Shown: positions 22,371 to 34,945, counted from the first letter of the stretch. The stretch: DNA of 64,000 nucleotides from Schistocephalus solidus (GCA_017591395.1 WEDG01000311.1:124001-188000), one strand, 5' to 3'. Numbers and translations: made by a program. Notes: generated by a model from the letters alone, not told the origin.

Positions 22371-23590
22371 GTTATTACGCTTGTTAATTAAATGTGGGTT
22401 GAAGAACAATGGCTCGAGCAGATCACGTGGCTGTCACATCTTGCAGGAATTTCGGCCTCAGTAAACTTGAAGTTGTGACTCAATCTTGCCGAATGAGCCG
22501 CTTTCTGGATGTCAGCGTCATTCCTACTCACTGCTGCCGTATTCGCGTTCGGCCTGGTCCCTCAGTTTCGCCGACGTATTTGCTTTGTCCGCAACTCCAC
22601 AAGACCCGGTAAACGACTCCAGCTTGGCGACTACACCCTGCAACTGTGTCTGATAATGTGTTCTAGTGAGAATTTTAAACATGAGACCAATAAACTTATC
22701 ATTTCATCAATCACCTGTTCTCCTTCTTATGAACTGCTTTCTGGAACTCACCTGTTCACTTTTATCAGAAAAAATCAAGGTTAAAAAAGATCAGATCTTG
22801 CGAAACACGAAGTTTTCTTACAGCACCCATTTTGGATCTGCTCCCCCCCCCCCCTTACAGCATGCCAATATGGTAAATACAGATATAGCAGTATTCAAAA
22901 TATATTATGTAGAAGAAAATGAGACCAGTTTGCTACATTAAGAAAAAACTTAAGAGCGGAGCGGGTATGATGTGAAACATTCGCAGAAAATTTATGCAGT
23001 AATAACACCGGAGATTTCCTGTTTTTTGAATGTGGTTTTGGAATTCGGACCTCCGAAACTCGCGAACAAGAGGTACTCATGCAATCCGTCCTTAAGGGAC
23101 ACATGATTGTAGGCGTTAGAGCTTGTATACATGACTCAGTGCTTACAAACAGCTAAAATCGTTCTCACATACCATGTGAGACTTCGGTGTCTAGAGTAAC
23201 CCTTTAAAACATTCTAATCTAAGTGCACGACCCTCAATAACACCATTCCTGCATCCTCTCCAGCCGTCACGGTTCTGATACATGCCCTTTATTGTCCCCT
23301 GCGGATTTAGCAACCGAACTATTTCCAAATCCAGAGAGAAAAGCCTAAGAATAAAGTCATAACCGCACCAGAGAGGACGAGTGTGTCTGCAGACCGGTGG
23401 TCATTTATTTATATAACTTAGATGTGGTTACGGACGGTCGGGCCTAATGATTGGTCGATTATCAGCCATTAAACATGCGGCCCCCTATAAACCCCCTATT
23501 GGCGGTAATGCGCTAGGTGATGGCAAAGCGGATCCAATTACCTTTTCAAGCTTACTTCAGCGTCATCGTCTTCACAGAAAAAGTACTCAC

Positions 23591-23756
23591 CTTTATCACA
23601 GACTGCTGCAGACCTTTTCTTGACAGTCAGTGAGTAGACTTTGCTGAGTGTGTTGGAATCCGGAATGGAATTCGATGCCAGCCACTCCGTCAGGGACATA
23701 CGAACGTTTGATGTTGGCTTGTCGGGCAGCTCTAACCCGAAGGATGAACTTTTCAT
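23591..23756 (-). CDS. FREM-like gene, penultimate exon
   Basis: It has a strong acceptor (CCACCTCTCTTAG at 23757) and a strong donor (GATAAAG|GTGAGT at 23591), enclosing 55 codons plus one base. The frame reads SFGLELPDKP, fitting the last strand of a Calx-beta domain, then a linker with VYSLTVKKRS leading to the lectin part. The last base plus GT of the next exon restores a Gly codon. The upstream phase (0) does not fit the end of 31996-32178 (phase 1), so an exon between them is missing from this annotation. Confidence 0.7.
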
Positions 23757-24409
23757 CTAAGAGAGGTGGAACGTACGGAAGCTCGTTAACCTCTCGACTG
23801 GTGCAAGTTCTGTAAGCCCTCCTTCATATGACCTCTGCTGCTGCTGCTAGATCGACCTTATTCTCTTCTCGCACTAAGTATGAGTGGCCAGACTGAGCCT
23901 AGGTGATTAGAGTTGGAGTTAGGCGCAGAGACTTACCATATATTACGCACCCGACGGGAGTTTGCCGTATACGCGCGGGTTCGGGGTAAACCAGATCTCA
24001 TTTGTCAAGCATAAAACAAGACCTACGTGCAGAATTAGATCATAAAGCGCCACTTATGTTGGAAGCCTCACCTACAGCATACAGCGGGAAGTCAGCACCA
24101 CAGAAATCTACCTCGTCCACCAAATTCCTTCTAAGCATAGCGGGGTGATGGCGTTTCTCCGCCGGATGCAGACTTTATAAAGTAGTTCTGATGAAGGACA
24201 CGTCAGGCCCAATACCGCTTGATTTCTTCTGTAACACTCCTTGTCTCGCGTAATTTTGGCCGCCTGCATGGACCCTAGACTAGAACCTCAGGAAAAAGCA
24301 GAATGTCCGCGATTCGTTCCGTAATCAGAGAAGATAAATAAACGCCACTTAGATGTGACTTTGAATATTCTCACTTAAAACTGATATTGGTGCATTTTTT
24401 CTAAGGTAG

Positions 24410-24535
24410 TCCATGCCCTGTTGACCCGGTTTAAGCCCGGCGTCCTCCTAGCCTGGAATTGGGACACGACCGGCTGAGGAGGGTCAATGCGCTGAAAACG
24501 TTGTTCTCCGTTCACCTTGCCCTTGTTAGTGACAG
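24410..24535 (+). repeat. Highly decayed SINE-A copy
   Basis: Traces only: CCCGGTTTAAGCCCGGCG, GGAATTGGGACACGACCGGC and CCTTGCCCTTGTTAG, in SINE-A order on the plus strand. Confidence 0.45.
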
Positions 24536-25529
24536 CTCATGATGGAAGTTAAAATGCCACCATGTCCGCAGATAATGAACAGGGATAAATAACCATTTAA
24601 AGGTCAGATATGCCATGTCCTTTGTCTGCAGATTTCAGACATGGTGCCCAGGGTTGTAAAAGTTAGCAACTGCACATGAAGTCCGCTGAAAGTTCTGAGA
24701 CCTGAGGTCACACAGAATGGAGAATGAATGCCTTACCATCCGTAAGCTGTGCCTTAAGGAACCTTTTTTATGCCCAATGGCTGTACTCCCTTAGATGCCA
24801 TGACAGTAGGCTCTGTAAATTGGTCATGGTAAAAGAATTTGATTTCCCCGTTTTGAGATAGATCCCTTTATTCACACTGTATGGAAAAATTACCCAGGCT
24901 AAGGGCAAAGTTCCAAAAATTTATTACTACTTTTAAGACTATGGGTATAACTATAAGTGTTATTATTATTACAATAATTAGTAGCGCCGCCTTAATAATA
25001 TTGACGCCACCACAAAGGTCACTTATTCCTTGTATACCCCCGCTTCTATAAACGCATTTGTCACATGCTCAAAATAGGACGGAAAGTGAACATACCGACT
25101 TTGCTGCTTCGTGCGGAGTGAAGAAGGAGGAAGTTTGACAGTGTTTGTTTGCTGTATGGGGAACAGGGAAAGATATTAGAATGTATCGGAAATCCTGCCG
25201 ACTTGCGAATTGGTGATATAGACATAAATTAAGCCGAATGGTTAATTTTCTTCCAAACGGCGCATATGGAGGCGGAGAAGAGTAACACTGCTAAAAATTC
25301 GGACGAGCGTCGTATAGATTGTCGTGAGAGTTAAGAAGGCAATATCATTCCACAAACAACCCGCAAATCATTTCATCTTCCAATGAAACGATCACTGCAT
25401 ATCACCAATCCTAATCGCTGAAGAGGGTTAAAGAAATAACTGAAATTGATGGACTAAATTTTCTGTGCGATTTTGTCAACAAATGTGTCGCTAGATTATT
25501 TACCAGTTTTCTCTTAGTAGAGGATTTTG

Positions 25530-25762
25530 GCAGCCTCGGTGATATTTGAACCCGCGCCAGCAAGGGATAGGCTTTAGTACAGCCCACGCTCTAGCAAACT
25601 AAACTACGAGGCCCCCACCGGGAGCCGTGAGTTCAATCACACTTGGGACATCTGATGAATTCTACATTGACTGCTTAGGAAATCCTGCTTGGACAGTCAG
25701 CTTACTGTAGCAGAATTGGTGGATTCTATACGTTGCAGTAGGCTGGGCGGGTAACGTGACCC
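25530..25762 (-). repeat. SINE-B copy, full body
   Basis: Read on the minus strand, the body starts near GGTCACGTTACCCGCCCAG, passes CAAGCAGGATTTCCTAAGCA, and ends in the tRNA-like module (GGCCTCGTAGTTTAGTTTGC to CACCGAGGCTG). It matches 10051-10285 along its length. The tRNA-like module lies at the end of the body, not the beginning. Confidence 0.75.
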
Positions 25763-26575
25763 AAATGCGACGGTGTAGATGACTGTGATAGTTTTATTTT
25801 TTAAAGTTTATTTCAGTATATTTCTTAAGGAAAATAGGCAATGCATTTGAAAACCTTATTGTGTATATGCCAGTTTGTTGGCTATTGCGGGATATGTATA
25901 TCACAATTATCCCTATAAACCGACTACTTGCAAGATGCGAGTAATATAGTAGTTTTATATTTCACGGGACAAGTAGCTGATGTTCAAACCGTCGAGGGAA
26001 AGCAGGGGACTCAAAAAGTCATCCAAGTCTTTCTTTAACAGCTGAAGGGATGTCACCTCCACGACTGACTGGGGGCAGTAAAACTTAAAGTCACAGACAA
26101 GGAGGACAAACTATATCTCTAAAAGGATGAAAATATGCAGCTTTATTTTATTATAGGGAAGCAGAGACGTGCAACACCTATCTAACTCTCTCCCTCATTC
26201 ATCTTGGTGTCGTGTCGAAACAGTGACAAATGACGTAAGGTGAACACGTGAGCAGTTTCCTATCCAACATTTATTTCCGGTTTTACGCACGCAACACACT
26301 TGCTGGTTCTGGTTACCCTGTCTGCTTTCGTCAGATGGAGGAAATGGTTACCAGGGTGTGTCAGCTGTAAATTGCGTAGATTCGTCACATCCCAGATGCG
26401 AACTAAGCTCTACGGGGGGCATAGTGGAATATGCTTCCCCGGGAACTGGAAATTTAGAGTAAGTTCCCTTTCAACAAAACGAATACCTTACATAGTCACC
26501 ATATGCACTCCCGGTATCAGCGGTTTGACAGATGCTGAGCTGACCAGGCTCTCTGAACTGTCAACAATTCAATAA

Positions 26576-27589
26576 GTCTGTTTTGGTCGACCATTCTGAT
26601 TTCTAAAGAAGCCAAGCGACCGTCTGTTAGTTACAGGTGACAAGGATTACCACAGGCTTGGAGTTGGAATCTACGTATGGTGAATCAAACGCGCGCTGTA
26701 TCTACCTCACCGTCTCCCCCACACACCTAGCGCATTTTGATGGCTGGAGTAAGTTAACATGATCAGAAATGGGCGCGACGCCGTAGACGACGAAGTTGGA
26801 GACAAGTCCACGCATTCAACAAACGCAATGGCCCTAAAGCCATGCAATGCTGTCTTCGATGAGGGGGCGTCGGATCTCATAAGCGAGAGTGCCAAAAAGG
26901 CAATGCTGCCTGACCTGAATCGTCCCTGAACAGCAGCGAGTAAGCTCTCCAAGACGGCAGTTTGAGCACGTACTGGCAGTTGAACATGTATTCTGCTTTG
27001 TGTCATAAGGAAACTATGTGCCTCCTTTGAGCTGAGTCAACCTCATTGTCTTTTACCTCTCCTGTTTCCGAGTAGCTTGTCAGACTCTGATGGAGTGGTC
27101 ATGAAATTGGGCAAAAAACTACGATTTTGCTCGAGATGATTCAGTTGGATCGCAGCCAATGGGCGGTCCAGACACAAGCCGATTACTGAACAGACCAGAG
27201 GCTGGGAGACCAGTGTTTGTTCAAATCCATTCTTTTATGTTTTTTTTTGTAATTCAGTACTGTCACGAGGGATGACGGTTTGGTTACAGAACCGCCACCA
27301 CCACCACCGCCAAAACCACAGCCATAGTAATAACGTTTGCGTAGGTTTCATTAGGGTGATCCCTTATTCTGCAGAATTTAGAAGGAATATGAAATTGTTG
27401 TGCTGAGTCCCCCTATAAAAGTGCACTGGAAGTCGATATGGAAGAAAAATATCAGTAATTTTAGAAATGTAACTCAAAAAGCGGGGTTTTGAATTTGAGT
27501 CGCCATTCCCTTTCTCATCCATTTGCATGCACATTTTCTTGCATGTGCATGGGCTGGCTCATTTTTCTAACTTGATACTGCTATTTACC
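26576..27589. other. Intron sequence, no exon recognised
   Basis: A minus frame of 99 codons (26707-27006) and a plus frame from 26757 with SESAKKAMLPDLNRP overlap here. Neither has convincing splice sites or a family motif. Confidence 0.35.
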
Positions 27590-27815
27590 ACTATTTGTTT
27601 ACATTAACTACGATAAGAAGGTCATTTGCAAACGACGCCTGCACCGTTGTGAAAAAAATCTGGCACAATTTTGGGACGCACTCACGGACGACCGTTCACA
27701 CAGTTGCAGCTTTCGGTCACTACCTATCTTGTGTACCAATTTTATTCACAGTGAATGGAGGCCTTTTTGCTGCGAATTTTGAAATGATACTTTCAAAATA
27801 AAGCGAATTTCTCTT
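27590..27815 (+). repeat. CR1-like LINE 3' end, copy 1
   Basis: GCCTGCACCGTTGTGAAAAA, then GGACGACCGTTCAC, CACAGTGAATGGAGGCC, and the end CTTTCAAAATAAAGCGAATT with a pyrimidine tail. It is about 75% identical by eye to 28765-28995. The AATAAAG terminus also ends the coding CR1 fragment at 41.3 kb. Confidence 0.7.
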
Positions 27816-27972
27816 TTTTTATCAAAAAGTGACGAAAAAAATCGGTCAAAGCCTCAGCAGAGCACAGAGAACAAGTGTATCTGATCAATTCTATACAGGC
27901 CCTCGGAAAAGATAACTGAAAAAGATAACTGAAAAGATAACTGGGGCTTCACGATCAGCACAGAGTAGCTGT

Positions 27973-28150
27973 GCTATCTCACAAAATTTTAGCCACAATT
28001 CTGAAATGTGTTTCCATTCAGAAAATATTACTCTAGTAGCGTTATAAAATAAAATATTGCATGTGCATCATCTCAAGATATTCCAGTCACGTCGGGATAC
28101 CGGCCGTTTAAGGATTCTACTCCCAGCCGCCAGCGAAAATTGCACCATAA
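27973..28150 (+). repeat. Foldback-element arm, diverged copy
   Basis: GCTATCTCACAAAATTTTAGCC, AATTCTGAAATGTGTTT and following bases match the left arm of the inverted-repeat element at 51239-51380. Confidence 0.5.
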
Positions 28151-28764
28151 AAATTACTATCTAAATAGTAAAACAGTTTACGATACTTTTGATTCTCTTA
28201 TAAATGCAAATTTATTTGATAGAAATTATGCATAAAAAATCTCATTTTTGGCCTCATGTGGTGGCGAATTATGTTTTTTTGTCAAATGTTATACATAAAG
28301 AGTATCTTTTGTTTTCAAAAAATTTCTAAACGTGGACATTTTTAGGACTGAAAAATGTCCATTCATAACGCATCGTATTCGTAAATCCATGAAGACTGCT
28401 TATAAAGTATACAAACTAGCCCATAGTAATTTCCTTTGTTCGATTCTGTGTGAGGCTTCATAATAGCATAGAGAAATATGCGGTTTTCCTTGGACGGAAT
28501 GCATGCAGCATGTCGTTTACAAACCTTGAATACAAGTGTAACGACAAGTCAGGTTCAAAATGAATGTGGTTTTAGAACCAACTGATATCCTTTCTTGATG
28601 AATAATATACGTAGAAGACGTCATTTTCTACCATATGAGCAGCGGCAATAATATTTTTACAGATGTTTTCTATAAAATACATTTTACTTTATAGGAGCAT
28701 CGAAAAGCTATGGGGAAAGATCATGCTAGTTATCTAGTAATTTTTTTGCAGGGTGTACTTTTGC

Positions 28765-28995
28765 AGGCAATCGGAAGTAGCAAACGAAGCCTGCACCATT
28801 TTGAAGAAAATCTGGCGCAATTTTGTGACCCGTTCATGGACGACCGTTCACTTACTGCCCACAGTTTCAGCTTTCGGTTAATATATATCTTCCAGTGCTA
28901 TTTCTTTTGCGTACCCATTTTATCAACAGTGAATGGAGGACTCTTTGCTGAATTTTTTTTAATGATACTTTCCAAATAAAGCGCATCTCTCTCTC
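28765..28995 (+). repeat. CR1-like LINE 3' end, copy 2
   Basis: GCCTGCACCATTTTGAAGAA, GGACGACCGTTCACTTACTG, CAACAGTGAATGGAGGAC, and the end CTTTCCAAATAAAGCGCATC followed by (TC)n. Same family and orientation as 27590-27815, about 1.2 kb away. They are probably independent 5'-truncated insertions. Confidence 0.7.
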
Positions 28996-29751
28996 AAAGA
29001 TGCAGTATTCCGTGATGAAACTTTGTCATAAACAAGGTAAACATGTTGGTTCCTCGTAGCAGAGGAGAGATTGCGCTCTACTGAGCACAACCAATAGGTG
29101 ATTGCCCATCGTTTGAATAAAGTACCGAACATTTGCTAACCTACAGATACGACTGTGAACTTATTAGGTCCCCAGCATTCATTCTAGGTTACGAGTTCAT
29201 TGTTATATCGAAGGAAGAAAAGCACCAAGTTGGGATGTCAGCGACTGAGTTTCAAACGGCTAACTGGCAGAAGAGTCTGGTTACACACTTTTACACGACT
29301 TTAACGTGAGAGATGTGAGAATAAAGATAGCAAGCGTGATTTCCTTGCGCCATCAGAAAATAACTACGACCTGTAAAGATGACACTTATAAAATTTCCTG
29401 ACCCCAATGAAGGCAATAGATGCGCGAAGAATTACAGAAGTTATTTTTGTAGCCCACATAGCACTGAGGTAGAATAGGATTTACCAAAACGTCCTCCATA
29501 GTTTTTCCAAGTCTGCTGCAAACTCGATTCATATTCACCTTATGGTGCGGGAATCCATCTTGTAAACCCATTCCATGCACCCAATTAACTGGCATTTAAA
29601 TCCGCTCGCCTGCCTGCAAATCGCTGTGCGGTTGCGATGTAACATATTCCATATCGAATAGAATCCATCAGTTAAGAAAATGCTTGTTTTTATCCTCTTT
29701 ATCTCTTTCTCTATGGTTTCGCAGTATCGTCGCTCGGTCCTAGACTGCGTA

Positions 29752-29935
29752 TCCCTCACCGATAGGTTACAGGAATCACTCGTCACAGGGTGCCTTGGGC
29801 TCACTCTGGAGCCCCGCAAACAGCCGCATTGAGGTTAATGATATAGGCAGAATAACATGACTGACAAAAACAAGGTCATTTCTGGTTTATTAGTCGTCAT
29901 CAGCCAGCCATACCAAAGCCCAGATGTTGCGGCAC
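29752..29935 (-). repeat. SINE-A copy
   Basis: Tail CCTCACCGATAGGTTACAGG, hairpin GGGCTCACTCTGGAGCCCC, body TTATTAGTCGTCATCAGCC, then a short remainder of the head: minus-strand order. Confidence 0.8.
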
Positions 29936-29964
29936 TCGATCGATGAGTGCCTACTTATCATAGT

Positions 29965-30365
29965 TGATATCCCCGATCGAAACCGGAAAGAACACGAGCT
30001 CTGGGCACAGTGGGTAGAGCGTTTAACTTCTACTAACAGGTCGCGAGTTCAAGCCTCGGGTGCCACATCACCTAGGGTTGGGCATGGCCGGCTGACTGAT
30101 GACGGCTAGTAGGCCAGAAATGGCTATTCCAGTCTCCCTTGTCTTTGCCGGTAATATCATTCTGCCTACCATTGTTAATATTCCCGATCGAAACCGGCAA
30201 GACAACGAGCTCGTGGCGCAGTGGATAGAACTTTGGAATTCTGCCCAACAGGTCGCGAGTTCGATCCTCGGGGTGCCGCAGTGCCTGGGGTTGGGTATGG
30301 CTGGCTGATGACGGCTAATAAGCCAGAAAGGGCCATTCCAGTCTCCCTTGTCTTTTTCGTTCCTA
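29965..30365 (+). repeat. SINE-A head-to-tail dimer
   Basis: Two successive plus copies, each led by CCCGATCGAAACCGG and ACGAGCT. The second head reads CGTGGCGCAGTGGATAGAAC, with TTGGAATTCTGCCCAACAGG in the anticodon region and GAGTTCGATCCTCGG as B box, closest to tRNA-Arg(UCU). The first copy runs into the second through ATTCTGCCTACC. Tandem order is clear. Confidence 0.85.
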
Positions 30366-30689
30366 GTCTACGTACTCCTGTCTTAGAAACAGCAAAAGCG
30401 CGTGTATTAGAGATGAAGTCGCTCCTTCCTCAAGTCTGACGTTATAATCTCTCGAAAGTCAAGTTAAATGCTCTGATGTCAATAATCTATTAGCATTATT
30501 TTTCACGAGCCGTAGTCGGATAGAGACGTTCGCAACTTCACCTATAGGGATGGAAAACGCCGTAATTGACTGCTGGGTGACTTCGGCATGGAAGTTACTG
30601 ATTTCAATGAAACACAGTGAAAATGTATGCAAACGCGCTACGGAAACAAGGCCTCAGAAAACTAAAGTAACAGAAAATAAGCCCTAATA

Positions 30690-30945
30690 GCAGAAAGATT
30701 GGGATCGAGTGAGCGTCAAGCGCTTACTTCACTGCATAAGGCATCCGGCATACCGATGATCGGTAAAAACCATGAAACAGCTGTCTGCGTCTTGCCTGTT
30801 GCACTCTTAGCAACATACTTGTGCATCAAATGTGGTATGTGTCCTATGGCACAACGTTCGTTATCGCCAGTAGCAAGATGCAGACGGACAGAATGGGATC
30901 GAGTGAGATCCTTACCACAACGATGAGGGTGACACGCTTACCTGA
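30690..30945 (+). repeat. Segment with repeated GGGATCGAGTGA core
   Basis: TTGGGATCGAGTGAG at 30705 and ATGGGATCGAGTGAG at 30893 share the core of repeat C. The intervening 170 bases hold a 75-codon frame without motifs. It may be a scrambled relative of repeat C. Confidence 0.35.
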
Positions 30946-31055
30946 CTTCTGAGATTACTCTGCCAGTTGAATAGGAGTAAGTGGTATCCTATACAGCCTT
31001 AAACACAAAACAAGAAAGAATGATACCTGCAGTATGAAAATGGTGGTAGTAAGAG

Positions 31056-31200
31056 TTCTAAGGGTAGATAGATTTAAGGGCAATGGTTTTACGATTGGGG
31101 TTATGGTTAAGGTAGGATTTTCAGGATGTTGTTTGGGTTAGGGTGAAGGACATGAGGCTTTAAGGTCAGGGTTAGTGTTAAGGGTTAAGAGTTAAGTAAG
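31056..31200 (+). repeat. Degenerate TTAGGG-like island
   Basis: GGGTTAGGGTGAAGG, GTCAGGGTTAGTG and TTAAGGGTTAAGAG lie among looser variants over about 145 bp. Same type as 14455-14624 and 59008-59070. Confidence 0.55.
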
Positions 31201-31995
31201 ACTTCTAAGTAAAGAATATCAGAAAGATTATTTGTCGCGGGGTCGATCATGATCAGCACACGAAGACACGCATAATGACTTCGTCGCTGACTATTAACTT
31301 GCATTCACTGCTTTCTGAAACCTTTTCTCTGTATCTTAGCCTCATTTTCATTCTTGTGCGTTATTTTTTTAGATGTAAAACTACTGTTTTGTTTTAATAC
31401 CTTCATTTATTGTTTTTTTTGGTTTAATCTGCATCGATTTTAATTTGCCGGCTGTCTGTCATTGGACTAATCAGCCAATTCCGTTTTTTCTTCATATATT
31501 TAAGTTACGCACTCGATTTTCCACTGACCCTTGGTAAAATAAAAAATATAACAGCTTAAATTCAAATTTAGATACAACTTATTCGCGGAGTATACTGTCC
31601 ACTACTTCCCTTAGTTCCACCCAGGAAAACCCCCTATTATCACCCTCCTCGCACTACAGGCCACCTTGCTTCTCGTTTTGTGAGTGGGGCTGCTTACGAT
31701 AACTTTGGAAAAACGAGTAAATAATATCAAAAAAGCACCTACAAGTTATGATTATTTGGACCTCATTGTTGTCACCAAGAACCGCAGCAGTAGGGGCTTT
31801 CACTGTAACGCCAAAAAATGCCTTCGAATGCCTTTTCTTCTCGGAATTCCCCTGTGGATGGTACACTCGCAGCTTTATGCTCTTTGAGTCCTCTCCTATG
31901 AAAATTCATAAAAGAATCGGGGTAATTAGAAACACTAGAAAGAAAAAAAATGGCGTAGAAGGTGAGAGATGTCACACGATAAAATATTCACTTAC

Positions 31996-32178
31996 CCGGA
32001 GCAAAGTTCACCAGCTTAGGAGACAGCAATTCGACTTCGGTGAGACCGAGGTCGGAAGTTGACGAGACTCCTAGGTAGGCTTCAACTTTGTGGTTCAGGG
32101 CTCCTTGTCGACGAAGCTCCAAACTCAGATGACCAGAGCTGGCGCAGATGCGATATCGCTTACGCTGGAAACCCACTT
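31996..32178 (-). CDS. FREM-like gene, Calx-beta exon
   Basis: This 183-base exon has acceptor GCGTGGGCAG and donor CCGG|GTAAGT. It encodes about 60 residues: VGFQRKRYRICASSGHLSLE, then LRRQGALN..KVEAYL, and finally VNFAPG. Calx-beta domains share this pattern: F....Y, a turn, three strands, then the V.FAPG motif. The exon stops just after FAPG, so the final strands must lie in the next, unseen exon. It needs an upstream exon ending in phase 1, while 36266-37305 ends in phase 2, so at least one exon between them is missing. Calx-beta downstream of CSPG repeats separates the FRAS1/FREM family from CSPG4. Confidence 0.8.
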
Positions 32179-33124
32179 CTGCCCACGCAAATGTTAAACT
32201 TTGCAGGAAAAGGGAGGCGAAGAAAGAAATTGCTGAGGTGTGCTGACAGGTGAAACTGATGGTGGTTTATTGTTACAGCAATCGTTCGGGCTTATTCCGG
32301 TTTCATGCAGCTGCTCAGAAACTTGACCAGAAACACAGACCTGCGCGCACACGCACCCAGACGGATTCTATCTGATGCACTACATTGAACTGAAGTGCAT
32401 AAGTTTTTTCCAGCTGGCATTCTATGTTGATGCTGATTGGAGTATTTACTCATAACTGATTTATTGACTTTCCGAATGAGTAGCAGAGGTCAAGCACAAT
32501 TAGACACCTGTCAGCACAAACCCGCCAAGATGGGATAGGAGAGAGGAGAGCAAGAAGCAGCAATGCTTCGAACTTACTCTTACCTCACTCAGATAGGCAT
32601 AACTCTGCCCTCAATGTGGAGTCAGAAACGCCCACCATTCGGATTTGGGAAACAATACTTCGGTGTGCGCCTGTTCATGTAGGAAGAATTTTTTTGCTTA
32701 ACAAATGCGCATGTACGACCAGTCAAATACCTACCTTTCGTGTGATTATTTGTGCCTTTCGTCGTCAAGTGGTCCTCCTTTACTCCAGAACTAGCATAAT
32801 TTGAGCCCGAATCAGGCGTTTCATGATTCCTCCTTTACTGGTCTGCCTCGTGACGCACATCCTTTCTGTGGCTGGTATTCCACACTCAGTCAGCCACTTG
32901 GAGTCTTCTATCCATCATGCAACTGCACATATACGCAAAATTCCGAGGCCACTAACCCTTTGTAGGTGGTGCTACCCTCAAGTCTTCAAACTGGTTTGCT
33001 GATTTTCTTATTAACACCAGTAGACTCATGGCTCTCCTACCGAGGTTTTCTACTAGCCGCTTGAGTTGCCCAGTCGACTCGGTCTTCTTGTTTTCTGGTC
33101 AAAGTACGCTAGAATGTAGAAGAC

Positions 33125-33230
33125 AGGATCCAACCTCAATGCACACCGTTTCCGTACCGAAAACTTCATCATATCTAAAGTGGAAGGAGTACTTACTACT
33201 TGCAGACTGGGATTGCAGGTATAATTTTCT
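33125..33230 (-). CDS. Candidate CSPG-repeat exon fragment (uncertain)
   Basis: An open minus frame encodes KYSFHFRYDEVFGTE, then TVCIEVG. This resembles the end of a CSPG repeat in exon 55098-56242 (FSVRAYDEVFASLDTLEIKV). It lies in the interval where phase demands a missing exon. A plausible acceptor (CCCAG or TGCAAG) lies upstream, but I find no convincing donor, so the borders are not set. Confidence 0.3.
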
Positions 33231-34092
33231 TCAAGAGGCCCAAGCTAACATTCGCTTGAACGATTGAAACGAAAATTGACAGTCAGCACTCAAATAAGGT
33301 TCAATCACAAATTACTTTGGTTTATCATATTATCTTTAATTCTGTCGTCTCCCTGCCACGCCCATTTGATCCACCGACCTCGGAATGGGACAGAAAGTAA
33401 GGCACCTCGGATTTCAGACAAAAAACACCCATAGCCATCGAAAATAGGACTGAAAGAAGTCACCACCAAGATAACCATTTCACCTATGCTTTGAAGCAAA
33501 TTTCGAGCCTATACAGCATATTCAAACAATTATCTTTCCGCTTATCGTCTGTATCCTTTGTATGTATAAACATTTTCTTGGTGATCTTAACTCCCAGGGA
33601 GAAAAAATGGTTCTCCTATAGGTCTATTTACATTATGGCGAGTGTGGCAGCCAGATGGCTAATAGTGCCAGCATTGCCACGGCATTCGCGTGGCAGAAAT
33701 TGCAGTTTCGAACGAAAACCTTTGTGCAAAGGTAAAAAATGGTACCTCTGAAACGAGCCCCTATTTTCTTGGCTTCGAACAGAGTGTAAAATCGAATTTA
33801 AAAGTCTTACGGGACAACTTACCGATAATTTATACTGTCCCACTGTCGAATTTAAAAAGTTTATTCAAATTGGCTTGTACAAATATTGAAGCCTGACTCT
33901 GTGGTCGGTATCAGGTATGCCTTCATATCCTGGCGTTGGTTAAACTGAAACATGGGCTAACACATTATCTACTTCTAATTAACAATTGCGAACAGGGTTG
34001 CTCTATTTAGAAGTCTTTTCGTTCACATTGAGACGTATTGGGTAAGACATAGAAATAGGAAAGTTCTAGGTCACCTTCCGCTAAAATTCTGT

Positions 34093-34120
34093 TAGTGTAG
34101 GGTTAGGGTCTGGATAAGGT
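34093..34120 (+). repeat. Short TTAGGG-like patch
   Basis: GTGTAGGGTTAGGGTCTGG, 15 bases before a SINE-A copy. A second scrap, GGTTTAGGGTTAGC, follows the SINE cluster at about 34967. Confidence 0.5.
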
Positions 34121-34134
34121 TTACTTTCCTTGAC

Positions 34135-34420
34135 AAACACTCACCGATTGCTAACGAAATTCGCTCGTTCTGCTCTGCCTAAATGCTCACTCTCGAACCC
34201 CGCCAGCAGCCACAGAGCGGCTAGTGGTAGAATAGGCGCATATACATTGCCGGCTAAGACAAGGGAGGCTGTAATGGCCATTTCTGGATTATAAGTCGTT
34301 ATCAGCCAGTCATACCCAATGCCAGGTGGTGCCGCACTCGAGACTCGAACCCGTGACCTATTGATCAGATGCCCAACACTAACCAGTGAGTTAAAGGCTC
34401 GGTGTCTTGTCGGTTTAGCT
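34135..34420 (-). repeat. SINE-A copy, near full length
   Basis: Order on the plus strand: tail (CACTCACCGATTGCTAACG), hairpin remnant, a short triplet remnant GGCTAGTGGTAGAATAGGC, ACAAGGGAGGCTGTAATGGC, CAGCCAGTCATACCC, then the reverse of B and A boxes. It is separated by about 20 bases from a second minus copy. Confidence 0.85.
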
Positions 34421-34437
34421 TGGTAATATGGGTATCA

Positions 34438-34799
<362 letters not shown>

Positions 34800-34800
<1 letters not shown>

Positions 34801-34945
34801 GAGCAACGGAATCGTTGTCGTACCGGTCAACAGATTGCATGTTCAAGCCTCAATTAGTGCACCACCTGGGATTGTGTATGACTATCTGATGTAGGCTAAT
34901 AAGCCAGAAACGGCCATTTCATTCTCTATTCTCTTTGTTGGCAAA
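34800..34945 (+). repeat. SINE-A copy, head-to-head with its neighbour
   Basis: ATCGTTGTCGTACCGG, CATGTTCAAGCCTC, CACCACCTGGGATTGTGTAT and GGCTAATAAGCCAGAAACGG read on the plus strand, directly abutting the minus copy. Confidence 0.75.

Larger units (their letters stand above)
20987..23590 (-). other. Intron of the FREM-like gene
   Basis: This intron has donor G|GTGAGT at 23590 and acceptor CATAG at 20987. It carries a PLE remnant, two hammerhead-like motifs and the HHR-linked repeat described separately. No other exon is visible. Confidence 0.6.
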
